Assembly (NCBI GenBank): GCA_027924645.1
Contig: BSBN01000860.1
Span: 9,114,001 to 9,178,000, forward strand
Direction: 5' to 3'
DNA from: Cunninghamia lanceolata
Taxonomy: Eukaryota > Streptophyta > Pinopsida > Cupressales > Cupressaceae
Length of the DNA stretch: 64,000 bases
Part shown: positions 10,831-22,370 of the stretch, piece by piece
How positions within the stretch are numbered: the stretch's first letter is position 1
How the letters are laid out: each line of letters opens with the position of its first letter
Program-made: the position numbers and the translations under genes
The notes under the pieces: model-generated
Databases searched by the model: none
What the model was told of the DNA's origin: nothing
The model's input: only the letters and a program-made list of their open reading frames with translations

Positions 10831-13800
10831 CAAATATACTTCCATGAAGGACACGATCACAAAAACCTTGGAAGCCATCATGCAAAAGATACCACATACA
10901 CTAATAGATTCTTCTTTACTAATGGAGAGGAAATTGGAAGTTGTTGTACAAATGCTATTGACAAAAGTTGGGAAATCTAATGCTTATAAGCAAGAAAGAC
11001 TTACCAAAAATGACAGCTAAATGTATCGTAGAACAGATAACACTAAATACAAAAATCAAGAATACAGAGAAAACCTATAGAAACATAAAAACATTATACC
11101 AATTTTGTTTGAGATGGCTCACGTCTACCAAGGCTTTGAAAATACAGTTTGGACAATTTGGAAAATCAAAGTTTACAAACTTCCAAAACTTATAATGCAA
11201 CAAAAGATGTAGATAGGCAAAACGTGCACATATGAAAGATTACATGTGCAATTCCAACAACTCTAGGGTCAACATACTGGGACAATACATTAGATGACTC
11301 AACTCACAGATGTGGTAAGTTTGTAGTTGGCTTAGATGTTGATATTTCTAGTGGATGTAACGAATATGATGGCAGTTATTCCCCAGAATCCTTCCTTAAC
11401 TTAGGCAAGATATTTTATTATAGAGCTTAAGGTACATGTGGGGTGATTACAATAGGCTAACACACATTGGACAACAACATACGCCCAGCTAAGAGTCACC
11501 TACAAGAATATCTTGCCCAAAACATTTTGATGATATGTGTCAAATTTTTATTTTTTACAACACAAAAATTGCCAATCACAAAATTTTGAAATTTTGAATC
11601 TTTTCTATCATATCAGCATTTATTTTTGAGAAGTGGCAAATAGAGCCAGTATGTCTGGTGATGACATTGGCAAGACAGAGCCAAGCAAATCTCATTAGGT
11701 TGAAAACCGAAAAGGTTGGCCTAATGGAAACCAATGGTGAAAACTCGCAAGGGTGCCAAAGACTGGCATCAAGATAACCCATCCCTATGTAGAATAGAAA
11801 TAATCAAAGATACTTCGAGTTAAAAAAACAATAATGCAACACACTTAGATGACTTGCATCAGCTCTAGAAGGGCACAACTAGGAAGGAATATGGATAAGG
11901 ACACATCCCTATATGTAATGAAGAACATATATGTACCTCACCTAAATAGGAGTTAGAGAGTAGTAGCAGATACATGAAGTTATAGATGATATACACATGA
12001 GATATACATGATAGTCATATAAGTTATAAAAGAGAGATAAATATGTAGAGATAAAGTATGTATTGAGAGATAGATGAAAGACCTATGATAATTTATTATG
12101 TCATAACATGATGAATATATGAGAGATATATGGAGACTCAATATGTATGTGTATGGTAAACAAATATGTGCTTATTTTCCTTTACGTATTATGTAATCTA
12201 GTGCATATGTTTTGGGTGGTTCTCTTCCTTATCCATAACACTAGGGTAAAACACAACACTAACATAGAAATGACACATATCTCTAGTCTGCAATTTATTA
12301 TCAATAAAACCAATCATTGATATCATATTTGGAGTTTGTGTGTGCTCATGTGATGATCCGATGGTGCAATGTGGATGTGATATGACCGGTTGTGGCCAGG
12401 TGTGCTTATGCAAAGTTGTGCTTTGATGTTGTGTGTCAATTCAAAGATAGTATACTCATTTCAAGGTGCTTTGTGATTTCAAATGATAAGTGCTATGATC
12501 AATGAACATAAAATGTCTGGTGAAGGTGTGGCCTATGGTTGGGTGCAAATTCAATGTGCTAATAATGGTGAGTCTTAAGGATGGCCTATGGATGGTCACT
12601 CTAACCTAGCAAACCTTCATTGAATGGATTTAGTGTATATTGGTGGGTGGATTAATGAGAACATGATAGTGCCCATGTTGTGTGCTAGGATATTAATGCA
12701 TAAACACATATTTGCACCATGGGTGGACATCCTAGCATTTAATTTTGATCAAATCCCTATGTAAAAGTTTGGTAGTTGAAGGAAGTTATGTACAAGATGA
12801 GGAAAATGTTCCCATATTTTTGTTAGCTTTTAAATCTAATCAATATCTCACCTACTCATATTTGAAGACCATATATGATTGTGCTCTTTTGTTGATGAAT
12901 TTAATATTTGACAAAAGTTGTTGCCTAATATGAGTTCGATTTACAAGTGTCAACAACACATGAGATCTAGGGCAAGGCTAAAATGCTATAAATACATGGT
13001 TCTCATATAAAAATAGATCTTTTCACCCTTCTTGTACAAGGCAACCTAAGTGTAGTCTAGGGGATCAATTGTTGTATGTCACAACACATAGAGGTTGGGT
13101 TTTGTTTTGTATGAATCTCAGGAAGGAATTGTAATACACATATCTCTCCATAGTTTGATGTCTTCGCATGTAACTAAAGAGTTTCAAAAATATTACATGC
13201 ATATGTATCTCTCAAGTCACATTTACTAGCTTGTCTATGATAATGGATTAATTGGTGAAGCATCACTGTAAAATTATTGTAATGACTTTATAACAATCTT
13301 TTCATTGTGCATGTAGAATGTTTCTGAGTATATGTAGATATTTCAAGTAGATCTAGCTATGTATACGTCTCTTACTTTATTGAGTCACAAGCAAGTGTGA
13401 GTCTGGTTCTTATTTGTAGATTTAGATGATTGTCTCCTTCCCTTCTTATGACTATGCTTCCCAATGAATAAGCCCCAATCTTGATGGTTAAATGATCAAA
13501 ATATTTTAGTTCATAGTTCTCTTCCTCCTACCTAACTAATTAGATATAGATTAGCTCCTAGAACTCATGCAACTCATTGTTATTTACCTATGACATATTT
13601 CATGCAAACCTATAACTATAAACATTGAGAGAGTTGCACTAGTGATGATTCTAGGTTGTACATGATGTAACTAATGTTGGGGGGATTTATTTTATGGGAT
13701 ACAAACTTGTCATATGTTTGGTTGCATATGGAATCCTATCTTTGCCTGCTTGATTGAGGTGTCAAAGGTCTAGATACAACAACCAACATGCCATAAACTT

Positions 13801-16280
13801 AGTGACAAATCTTAGGGCTTTAGAATGCACCAGGTATGGCTTGCTGAGGCTTAATATGCTATTTTCATTTCTATTAAATTGTCCTATCAACTAACCTCAA
13901 GGAACACCCCCTTTGACCTCGCAGAGCCTAGGGAATGAGATATTGCCCACTCTCATACATTGGTCTATTGTTGCCACTATCTAATCATAAGTCTAACTCA
14001 TCTCCCTATGTTAACCTCCTCAACCATAGGTTGTGGTGTTGTCTTTTAGATTTGTGAGTCTTTTAGATTTGTGAAGCTATCATAGTGATCACCAACACAA
14101 TTATAAAGTTTTGTATCAACAAGAAGCATGGAAGCCCAATATTGTTGTGATAAGTCTGTGCCATTTAGCATAGGTTATTAACGATGCTTGCGTGCTTGTA
14201 TGTTCCAAAGGCTTTATGCCCCTAAAGCTGTTGCATCTCATGCACAATTCAACAATTCAAGGTGCTCAATATAAATATTTTACAATATTAAAATAAAACA
14301 GTAGATGACCCCTTATCAACATCTTACATATATATATATATAAATACTTGACATTCAAATGCATTCAATTAAATGATTCAATGCATCTAGCAATGTGTAT
14401 AACACAAAAAAATCAATAATGCATTTTTAATAACTTATTAGATAATATATCCTCAATAAACTATAGTGTTATTGAAAACATAACTGCCTTAAAATAAAAC
14501 TGTAAATTATTCCTTCTTGTGGTTAATGAATTTAATAAATTTATTGTCACCTTTGACTATCTTTGAAAATCATCATCAATGCCGATAAATTAAAATATCT
14601 TCAAAACTACTATTTTTTATAAAATCATTAAAAAAATTTAATTATCATTATCTGGAGCATAAATGTTCATAACACTATAGGTCAAACACTACATAGAATA
14701 ACTCTTAAAAATTAAAAATATAATTATACAATACTTGGCTACATAGCTATAAATATTTATGAAACACTTTTAAGTACTGTTTACTAGTTGTAACTAGGGA
14801 AATAAATGTGTTCGTAGCCAACAACTGTGCTTTATTCTCCAACTACAATCAGTTGTGCTAATTCTCTATCAGAATGTTCTTGATAACTGAATAAACTTTG
14901 GCAAAATTTATTTTAATTTTTTGCATTTCCTTGTAACTATTATTATTAGGGAAATGAACATGTAGAATATGTCAAGGTCACATGGTAAAAGTAGATTATA
15001 AATCTAGCAATTAGAATGGTACCCTGGGCTACCTAGTATGATAATTCAGACGACAATGGAAGAGATGGTATACCATTGCACCTTTCCCCTAATAACTAAA
15101 ATTTAGTTTGTTTTCCATTTTCAAATGACATGTGGAGTGTACATTGTTATGGATGGATTATGCATACTTGTAATGTCACGCAGGTATAGCAGCCTTATGG
15201 ATCTGACACTAAATCATACTTGTGACTTCCCTTAAAAGTTAAACCAACCTCAACAATTCCATGCACAGGGTTGTGCTACCTCTCACTTTCCCTTGGGGCA
15301 CATATTCATTGCACCTTTTTAAACTACTTAATCAACATAGTCAATTATAATTTAAGCTTCAAGAATAGTTCATTTGCAATTCCAATCAACTTCGATATGT
15401 ACTAACACAGCATGTGCGATAACAATGCTGTAACATGCCTTTCTGGTTCTCTTAGGATCACAAACTATAGTTTTTTTGGCAATTGGACTTTCACCTTTAA
15501 TTAAATAGCTTTTATTCTTTTGCAATATTAATCTGTGTGAATTAAGTCAATTTTCCATGAGTAGACCTTCCTTTCGGGACTTTTCTCTCAAGCAATTCCA
15601 TTTGCAGTTGCATCCATCTTGATGCTAAGAACATGTACTAATGAGCAGGGGAATCCCAGATGAAATTGATGACATCTTATCACCTTCGTTTGCTAATCTC
15701 AAGAGACAAGATCTTGTGTCTATAACCCTATACGAAGTGCAGAATCATATAAAATACAACCAAACAACAATCACCGTTGGGATTGTCCTCGAGAGCGAAC
15801 AGCTTCTAATTGGGAATTATAGCAGTGGCACGTGAGAACAAGAATCACATAAACCAGAACAATATCTAACAATTTGATGCTGAAAAACTCAGTAACTCGC
15901 CTGTTTTCTTAATCTTCTTAATCCTCTACATCTTACGACTGATAGTACATGTACATATACATAAGCACAACACCAGGCCATCAGTAAAATAAAAAAACAT
16001 ATCATGACAAAGGAAATATAGTATTGCCAAAAATGTAGTAACATTTTCCTATAAGAGGTTGCTAGATAATCTATTAAAAGGAGTTCATTTATCTTTCACA
16101 TTATCTGAAATGAACTCCAAAGCCCAAGGTAGGATAATCAGAGTTGACTATTACATTTACACCCAAGGCACTGAATTAGTGACAAGGTCCAGACACATTA
16201 CACATTTGATGAGCCCGACATTGGAGGACTTATGCACATCAATAACAAGAGGCTTCGGTGAAGTATATGAGATATTTGAA
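10831..16280. other. Long unassigned intergenic stretch
   Basis: About 5.4 kb with no recognisable coding block. Short open frames (10968-11195, 11576-11782, 12198-12413, 12745-12933, 15641-15835) show no domain. 11930-12170 is low-complexity AGATA/ATATG-rich DNA. 14280-14780 is strongly AT-rich. A TATA box at 12987-12994 in an LTR-like setting is listed separately. Confidence 0.5.
12987..12994 (+). promoter_or_regulatory. TATA box candidate (possible LTR fragment)
   Basis: TATAAATA followed by ACATGGTTCTC. The surroundings (12940-13320) resemble a U3-R-U5 stretch, but no matching LTR, PBS or terminal motif was found. It could equally be an orphan promoter-like sequence. Confidence 0.3.
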
Positions 16281-16287
16281 CTTATGT

Positions 16288-16485
16288 ACCAGCAAACTAA
16301 AACTTCAGTAATTAAAGGTTACTCAAGTATTTAAAATTTTTATACCAGCAAATTCGGACTTTGGTAATCGAATGATAGTTGCCAGTTCTGATACCAGCAA
16401 ATTCAAACTTCAGTAATTGAAGGTTACTAAAATCTTTATTCCAATACCAGCAAATTCAAACTTTGGTAATTGAAGGTCCTAAAGT
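16288..16485. repeat. Four-copy tandem repeat (about 53 bp) downstream of SCP2
   Basis: ACCAGCAAA followed by TTCAAACTTCAGTAATTGAA-like sequence begins at 16288, 16344, 16393 and 16446, giving spacings of 56, 49 and 53 bp. Copies 3 and 4 are the most alike. The array lies beyond the probable 3' end of SCP2. Confidence 0.85.
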
Positions 16486-16597
16486 AATCATACATTGAGT
16501 TTTCCACAGTCCATGAATTAAGAGAGAGTGCTTCTGGATTAAACTGTGTATGTTTTTGCTTCAAAAACATACATTGCTAATACAAATCACAAAGTGG

Positions 16598-16603
16598 TTT
16601 ATT
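16598..16603 (-). terminator. Candidate poly(A) signal of SCP2
   Basis: AATAAA on the minus strand, about 360 bp after the SCP2 stop codon, is a plausible plant 3' UTR end. Plant signals are loose and other A-rich sites exist nearby. Confidence 0.3.
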
Positions 16604-16963
16604 ACCATGCATTTTCTTTCCTCTAAATTTAATAAATACCAAATGGAACAGATCTGCATCTGTAGTCACATGACATCCAAACCAGTTCCATGACGAAAAT
16701 CTTCTCCAGGAGCAGTTCAGGATCTTAAAGAACTTCCCCTTAATAAATTACTCTATACCCATTTCAATTTAATAATGTGTCCACATCCTTATATAGCCAT
16801 AGAAATGATAAACTGTGATAAAGTCTACCCCAATAGAAGATGCCCTAAAAAGAACATAAGACATTTGCAAGAATTTTGACTAAACGCTAAATTTGATAGT
16901 GAAAATGTCTAACGCACAACCTGCAGAAAAAGAGAGCAATTTGCTGGAGGAAAAGCATTGGCT

Positions 16964-17045
16964 TTATAGCTTTGAAGGCTTTGGGAAAATGTCGGGTGTA
17001 AACTTTTGTGCCGCACTCATGCTCCCTTTAATCTTCATTTTACCC
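16964..17045 (-). other. SCP2: SCP2 coding exon 4 with stop and SKL signal
   Basis: 82 bp, acceptor TGTGCAG|GGG. Encodes the last 26 residues, beginning GKMKIKGSMS and ending PKPSKL, then TAA at 16966-16964. Confidence 0.95.
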
Positions 17046-20000
17046 CTGCACAGTATGAGAAATCAACTTATGTAGAATTGTTACAACTAAAAACACAACC
17101 TCAGTACATCCTTTAAAGCAAAAATTCCATCACTGAATTGCTCGGTTATTCTAGGGCTAACAATAAATGGTATGAATATTTCACATATGGTACTAAAAAG
17201 ATGTTGCTAGGTTAAATGCCTTCAGAAAGCACTGTTTTTAACTACATTGCAAATTAAGACTATTTAGAACTATATATACCACAGCTTGCAAAAGTACAAA
17301 GTATTATAACAGAACAAATACCTCATAAAAGCAATTTGAGGATTCATCTTGCCTGTAACCACTGCAAGGAAATCATTGTCCACAAAGGAAAATGTTGCAT
17401 CTGGCTTCCCTTCAAATGGGCCTAATAATAGTTAAAATAAGAGGTTAATTGCAAACAAACAAATACAGAATAAACAGCTTTTAAAAACTGTACGACTCTT
17501 CAAATCATACATATTACAGGCATTACAAAACAAAAACTTCTGTGATTGCATGAAAATTAGATTTCCTAGCTATAGACACAGAGCATCTTATTCCTTTTAC
17601 ATAGCATTGTTACTCTGGGTTAATTTACAACCTGCTGTCTCATTGCTTCACAAAGATAACATTTCTATCCCGTCTCTGCTTTAATCTAATCAACCATATA
17701 ATTATCCGTGCCTAAGAACAAAATCTAATTTCAAAGGTCTTTCATTTATAGTAGATGTAAAAAATTGAAACGAAGTAAGTGACAGCATAACTTTAAAAAT
17801 CTTTGGCACCTTTGGTGACTTGAGCATTCTTCAGGTCCACAACAAACACCTCCTCATCTATCCCAATTTTCTGTTTCAACAGCCAATTGCAAAGGAATAA
17901 TATGTGTCTGAATATGAATTAGATTATTACACAATGTAAAAAACTATAAAGAAGTGCAAACACAAAGACGGTCTAAAAATTATCTCATGTCCTATGTAAA
18001 AGGATGTCAAAAGTTCATTGTACACAACTTAGACTCTGCCTCTGTATTTTTACAAACTGAAGTTGTTACTAATTTGATCATGCAAAGATGAAAAAACTTA
18101 TATATTTATTAACACATACCTAGCATACCTCTAACAAGTAACAGAGTAATTGATAGCTTCACACGTACAAGGAGACCACAAACAATCGCATAAGATAATT
18201 ACAAACATCAAAGAGAAAAAAAAACTTCAAATGATTTTAGAGAAGTCTGTTCCCATCATATCAATTTGCACTAATCTTCTGGATTCTAGGTTAAACTGTG
18301 TAGGTTGTATGGATTCCAATCTCCTGGAGTTATGCCCTGATGATGGGTTCAGTAGAGAGATCTCAATCATCAGAAGCTAAGCAATCTATGAAATCAAATT
18401 CAGAAGATTACTACAAAAACAATAAATGAGCTTTACAGAAAACTTCTCAGTACGAATCAAAAAAAAAAATGAGCTTTACAGAAAAAAACAGCTCTCACAC
18501 TCATTGTTAGAATCTCACATTGACTGTTTCTTCTTTGCATGGTTATTAGGGTCATGCCACAAGCCGGGCAATGGTCAACTTATGAAAATTTCAACCGAGA
18601 CAAAAATTAATGCATAAAGTTTTATGTCTATGCCAGACACAATTTTACTGTGAATTGCTTGTATTTTTCTTAGTATAATCATATATCATATAATATGTGG
18701 CCTGTACCATGAAACAGTAACTCTGCATAATAAGTCAAAACAATTAGAAGAAACAAGTTAAGGTAATGTTGGCAATTGGCCAAACTCCTCCTAGCAGAGG
18801 CAGGGGAGCAATGTTCAGAGATTAACACTGAGATTATGATGTATTATTTAACCTTATGGGCTTTGAATTTATTTGCAGCTGCTAATCTCATAACAAATCC
18901 CTTGAATTTACATGACTGGAACTTAGCTCGGACTCAATCCAAGCAAACTTTGACGTCAGTAAAGTAACTCATTGCACAAAAGCTCAGCAAAAAAATTGGC
19001 TACAGCTGAGAAGTTATTTGATCTGCAAATGAGGCCTTCTTTTTCTTTCCTTTATAGGTTGCCACCTTACATTCTGGTATTCATAGAGCCAAGGAGATTT
19101 GATCCTTTTAACTTCGGAGAGTCTCATATCTGATGTTTCGAGATGAAACCTCAAATTGAGTAGTTTTCAAAGTAAAAAAAAATTAGGCAAGTAGTTTTTT
19201 AACAATGAGACATCCAGCAGAAAAATATAAAATCCAGCCCATGGCGATTTGGGAATTACCTGGTCTACCAGGCCCACTGTGGCTACATGCAAAAGCCCAA
19301 ACAGCAAAAGCGCAACCTACTAACACCTAATAGGGCCCAAGACACATTATTTAAACCTAAGTCTTCACAACCCAGAACTATTTGTTCGGGGGGATCTGCA
19401 ATGCAGGGCATTTCAGCCCTTCTCAACATGTGATGAAATCCACACAATAATTTCATTGTTGAAATTGATGCCCTAGGGGTCAAGTGTACACAACCCTTGT
19501 CAGATCGTCCTACAATTACATCAACCATGACTATCTATGTCACCTTTCATAACCAATATGACCCATTCAACCACATACCCTTTAATGTAGCCCATGAAAT
19601 CCAAGACAATAAAAGGAGCAAAACCAATTACACACCTAGTTACTAGAAATACTAAAACACAAAAGCAAAGATATTGCAAAATGGTAGTCACAATTCAATA
19701 TTTTCCGAAACCTCTGTTATCTTAAATTCACTAACGAATTGTCAAATGGGAAAAGCTAGCCCGGTAAATCATCACAGATTTCCAAGTGCAGACCTTTGTT
19801 TAAATCTCCATTAAGCATATAAACTCTTAAATGTATATAATTTGAACGGGTAAAATACTCGAGTTGTAGCATCTGAAACGCAAGGGCACCCAGCACAGAA
19901 AATTTACTAATTTAAAAACAACTCAAGAATTGAAATAGGCAAACCAGGGAATCTGCTCTTCATCAAAACATTTAGAGAAACGGAAAAACAAAATTGATTC

Positions 20001-20208
20001 CCAATAGCGAAAAAGAGAAAGATGAACAACATTGGAAAAGAAAGAATGGCAATTTCACCTTAGGTGAAATGTTGAGCTGATAAACAAGGCCAATCTTCTT
20101 CTTGAGGTCATTGCCAGCCTGAGTGGCGAGATGTTTCTTTGCCTGCTCCAGAACTGCTGCCGACTTCAGCTTCGACCCTGCGCCCACGCTTTCCTCCGAT
20201 GCCCCCAT
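16964..20208 (-). CDS. SCP2: Sterol carrier protein 2 (SCP-2 domain), peroxisomal, four exons
   Basis: The coding sequence joins 20208-20059, 17870-17810, 17421-17322 and 17045-16964 (150+61+100+82 bp), giving 130 residues plus stop with no internal stop. All three introns have GT donors and AG acceptors, and the phases fit. Landmarks are LKSAAVLEQAKKHL, KIGLVYQLNIS, EEVFVVDLKNAQVTKG, PFEGKPDATFSFVDNDF and VTGKMNPQIAFMR. The C-terminus reads KGSMSAAQKFTPDIFPKPSK followed by Leu, so it ends in SKL, a type 1 peroxisomal signal. Plant SCP2 is a small single-domain lipid carrier of about 123 residues that binds sterols and fatty acyl-CoAs. The start is Met in MGASEESVG; an in-frame Met 18 codons upstream is less likely. 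The extra residues here are an acidic/Gly-rich N-terminus. It is the only intact gene in the window. Very confident on identity, less so on the start. Confidence 0.96.
17322..17421 (-). other. SCP2: SCP2 coding exon 3
   Basis: 100 bp, acceptor TATTAG|GCCC and donor ATGAG|GTATTT. Encodes the GKPDATFSF...TGKMNPQIAF core of the lipid-binding domain. Confidence 0.94.
17810..17870 (-). other. SCP2: SCP2 coding exon 2
   Basis: 61 bp, acceptor GAAACAG|AAAATTGGG and donor AAAG|GTGCC. Encodes KIGIDEEVFVVDLKNAQVTK plus one base of the next Gly codon. Confidence 0.93.
20059..20208 (-). other. SCP2: SCP2 coding exon 1
   Basis: Encodes residues 1-50, ending ...NISPK at donor AAG|GTGAAA. Intron 1 (17871-20058, about 2.2 kb) follows and contains no recognised element. 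Confidence 0.93.
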
Positions 20209-20214
20209 CTCTCT

Positions 20215-20288
20215 CCCAATTCCGGAACAACTAAAAAAAATCCACGCCCAATTCTGGAACAACTAAAAAAAATCCACACCCAATTCAA
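20215..20288. repeat. 32-bp tandem repeat in the SCP2 5' leader
   Basis: CCCAATTC starts at 20215, 20247 and 20279, a period of exactly 32 bp: two full copies and a partial third. The first copy begins 7 bp upstream of the chosen SCP2 start codon, so the array probably lies in the 5' UTR. Confidence 0.88.
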
Positions 20289-20346
20289 TACGTAGACGAC
20301 TGAAAGAGGTGTTAATAAATCAACCACCAGATCTACTAGCTGGTAG

Positions 20347-20360
20347 CATAAAATAAATAG
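20347..20360 (-). promoter_or_regulatory. TATA-like element of SCP2
   Basis: On the minus strand CTATTTATTTTATG lies about 140 bp upstream of the start codon, leaving a leader of roughly 110 bp. No stronger TATA was noticed closer in. Weak evidence. Confidence 0.3.
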
Positions 20361-22140
20361 GCTCCTAATTATAGAAGTTTTTGAAAGAGGTCACACCTAA
20401 CCAAAACGCGATGCCGTTAATGCCGATGTCATCTCTTCGTCTTAAAGCAAACTTAACCAGTAGTTAGGCCCTCTACCCATGGTGATGTGAACCATGGTTT
20501 TTTGATTCTTTTCTAAATCTCATCGCTTCCTCTTAAAAGGCGAGCAATTGCAGTAGGGATTTAAACGTGTCGAAGACGTGAGCTTCGTTTTTTAGTTTTT
20601 AAGGGGAAATGACAGTCTTGTAACAGAAGATTGTCTCACTCTAGAGGCTACCTAAGTCTCTTGCTTTATTGGAGTTTTTATTGAAGTTTGTAGTTTCTCA
20701 ACCGACCTTCATTATCCAAAGAATTTTTGGGTAGAATTGTTGTATATGAACTTTTAGGATCAGGGGATATTTTAATTGTCTTGTTTGAGAAAGGGAGGCT
20801 AGATAAAATATCAAGCATTCTGATTGAGATTTAAGTAGAAGATCTGATATTAAAAAGGTTTCGAAATTATGAAAGAAGATTTAGTATAAAAAAAGGTTTC
20901 AAAATTTCGGAAGGTTAATTGGGCAACAATGTATTTAGTGGGTGTGTTAGTGTGAAGCACTTTTGTTCTAATTCTTGGTCCTATAGATTGCTTGGTCTCG
21001 TGAACATTATTAAAATCTTTCATTTCATTAAAGTGGTATGTCTTAGTATAGGCTTTTATATGTGAGCATTATAGTGCTAGGAAAATTGTCTCATGTCGTA
21101 AATAAAGTCGGAAAAATTTCTAAACTCGTCGGTTGTTCCTATAGACGTATTCCTTGAACCTCCTATAGGTGCAAGTGCTAGTTTAAGTAGGTAGCAAATT
21201 AAAGCTTGCTTATAAAGATATTCTTTTAGTTTGGTACATGATTGTAATGGAAAATAAATTTTCCTTAAGCTTAGTCTAGGCTAATTCAATAAAAGGTATA
21301 CAAGTGACCATATTAACCTAGATTAATTTATAATGATGTGTTGAGTTGGTACTCTGAATATTATGACGAGTAATTGAAAGTGGAAAATGTAAATAGAAAT
21401 AAAGGTATTTAGCTCTATAACTAATGAGTGCATTAAATTTGATATGGATATAAATATGATATGTCTGTAACTACCTCGAAATTAGAATATTTTATTGACT
21501 AGTCAGGCGATCAAGGACGAATATGTAATTGTGGATCTATCCTACACCTACAAACTTGTACTATATAATTTGTAGACATGTTTTTTTTAATTTCACCCAA
21601 TCTGTCTAGACCTCTTATGTGCTTTTTGATATCTATACACTGGTGGTATTTATAAATACTTTTGTAAGGTCATCATTGTGTCACAAGGGGACATGTTCTC
21701 CTAGGTCAACGCATAGAAATGTGTATGAATGAGAAAAAACAACACTCTTTGGTAATGCATATGCTCCTAGAATGTTTGTGTAAAACCAAATTCCTTTTAG
21801 TAGACCAATTGAAGTGTGTAAAGTGAATGATAACTGAATAATGTTCTCAAATCTTAGAGGATCAAAATGAATCCATTAAATGCCTTTAAATACAAGGACA
21901 TGGCAACATGTCGCACAAATTTGTGTTTAGTCGGCCATAGGCATGAAGGATAAAGGAAAGAGTCATCCTAATTTGAATTTTAAATTTTAAATTTGGGTGG
22001 GGATGATTCTATGGATATAAGGATAACCGCACGATTGCAAACTAGTCCCAGAACATGAAATGGGCTAGATCACAGTAGATAACATGTGCATGGTCTAAGT
22101 ATGTGCACCTATAGGTGTGATAATTAAGTGTATGAGGTGA
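20361..22140. other. SCP2 upstream region and spacer, no gene seen
   Basis: Non-coding, increasingly AT-rich away from SCP2. No open frame with recognisable protein features and no TIRs. Confidence 0.5.
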
Positions 22141-22365
22141 ATGTATAGAGATATGTAAATATATCATGGATGGTAATAGGTGGTAAGTGTATAGCAATAT
22201 GTGTTATGAGTAGGTGGATATCATAGGGCAAAGGACCCAACTTTGCACAAAATTATGCCATTTGTCAATATGCCTATGCAAATGTATAGAGGTGTAAATA
22301 TATCATGGATGGTAATAGACAATAAGTGTATATGAATATGCGTAATGGGTAGGCAGATAACAGTG
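22141..22365. repeat. Direct repeat of about 85 bp
   Basis: The block starting ATGTATAGAG at 22141 recurs at 22282 with moderate divergence, including TGTAAATATATCATGGATGG in both. Copies span about 22141-22227 and 22282-22365. The second copy runs up to the left flank of the solo LTR. Confidence 0.8.
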
Positions 22366-22370
22366 ATAAC

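Noticed and set aside
19283..19528. 81-residue minus-strand open frame inside SCP2 intron 1
   Set aside because: Readable and not obviously random, but I could not place it in a family and it has no splice or start context.
19972..20262. 96-residue open frame as a stand-alone gene
   Set aside because: Its middle is SCP2 exon 1. The part after NISPK is intron read-through past a good GT donor, and the first 18 residues are leader repeat sequence.
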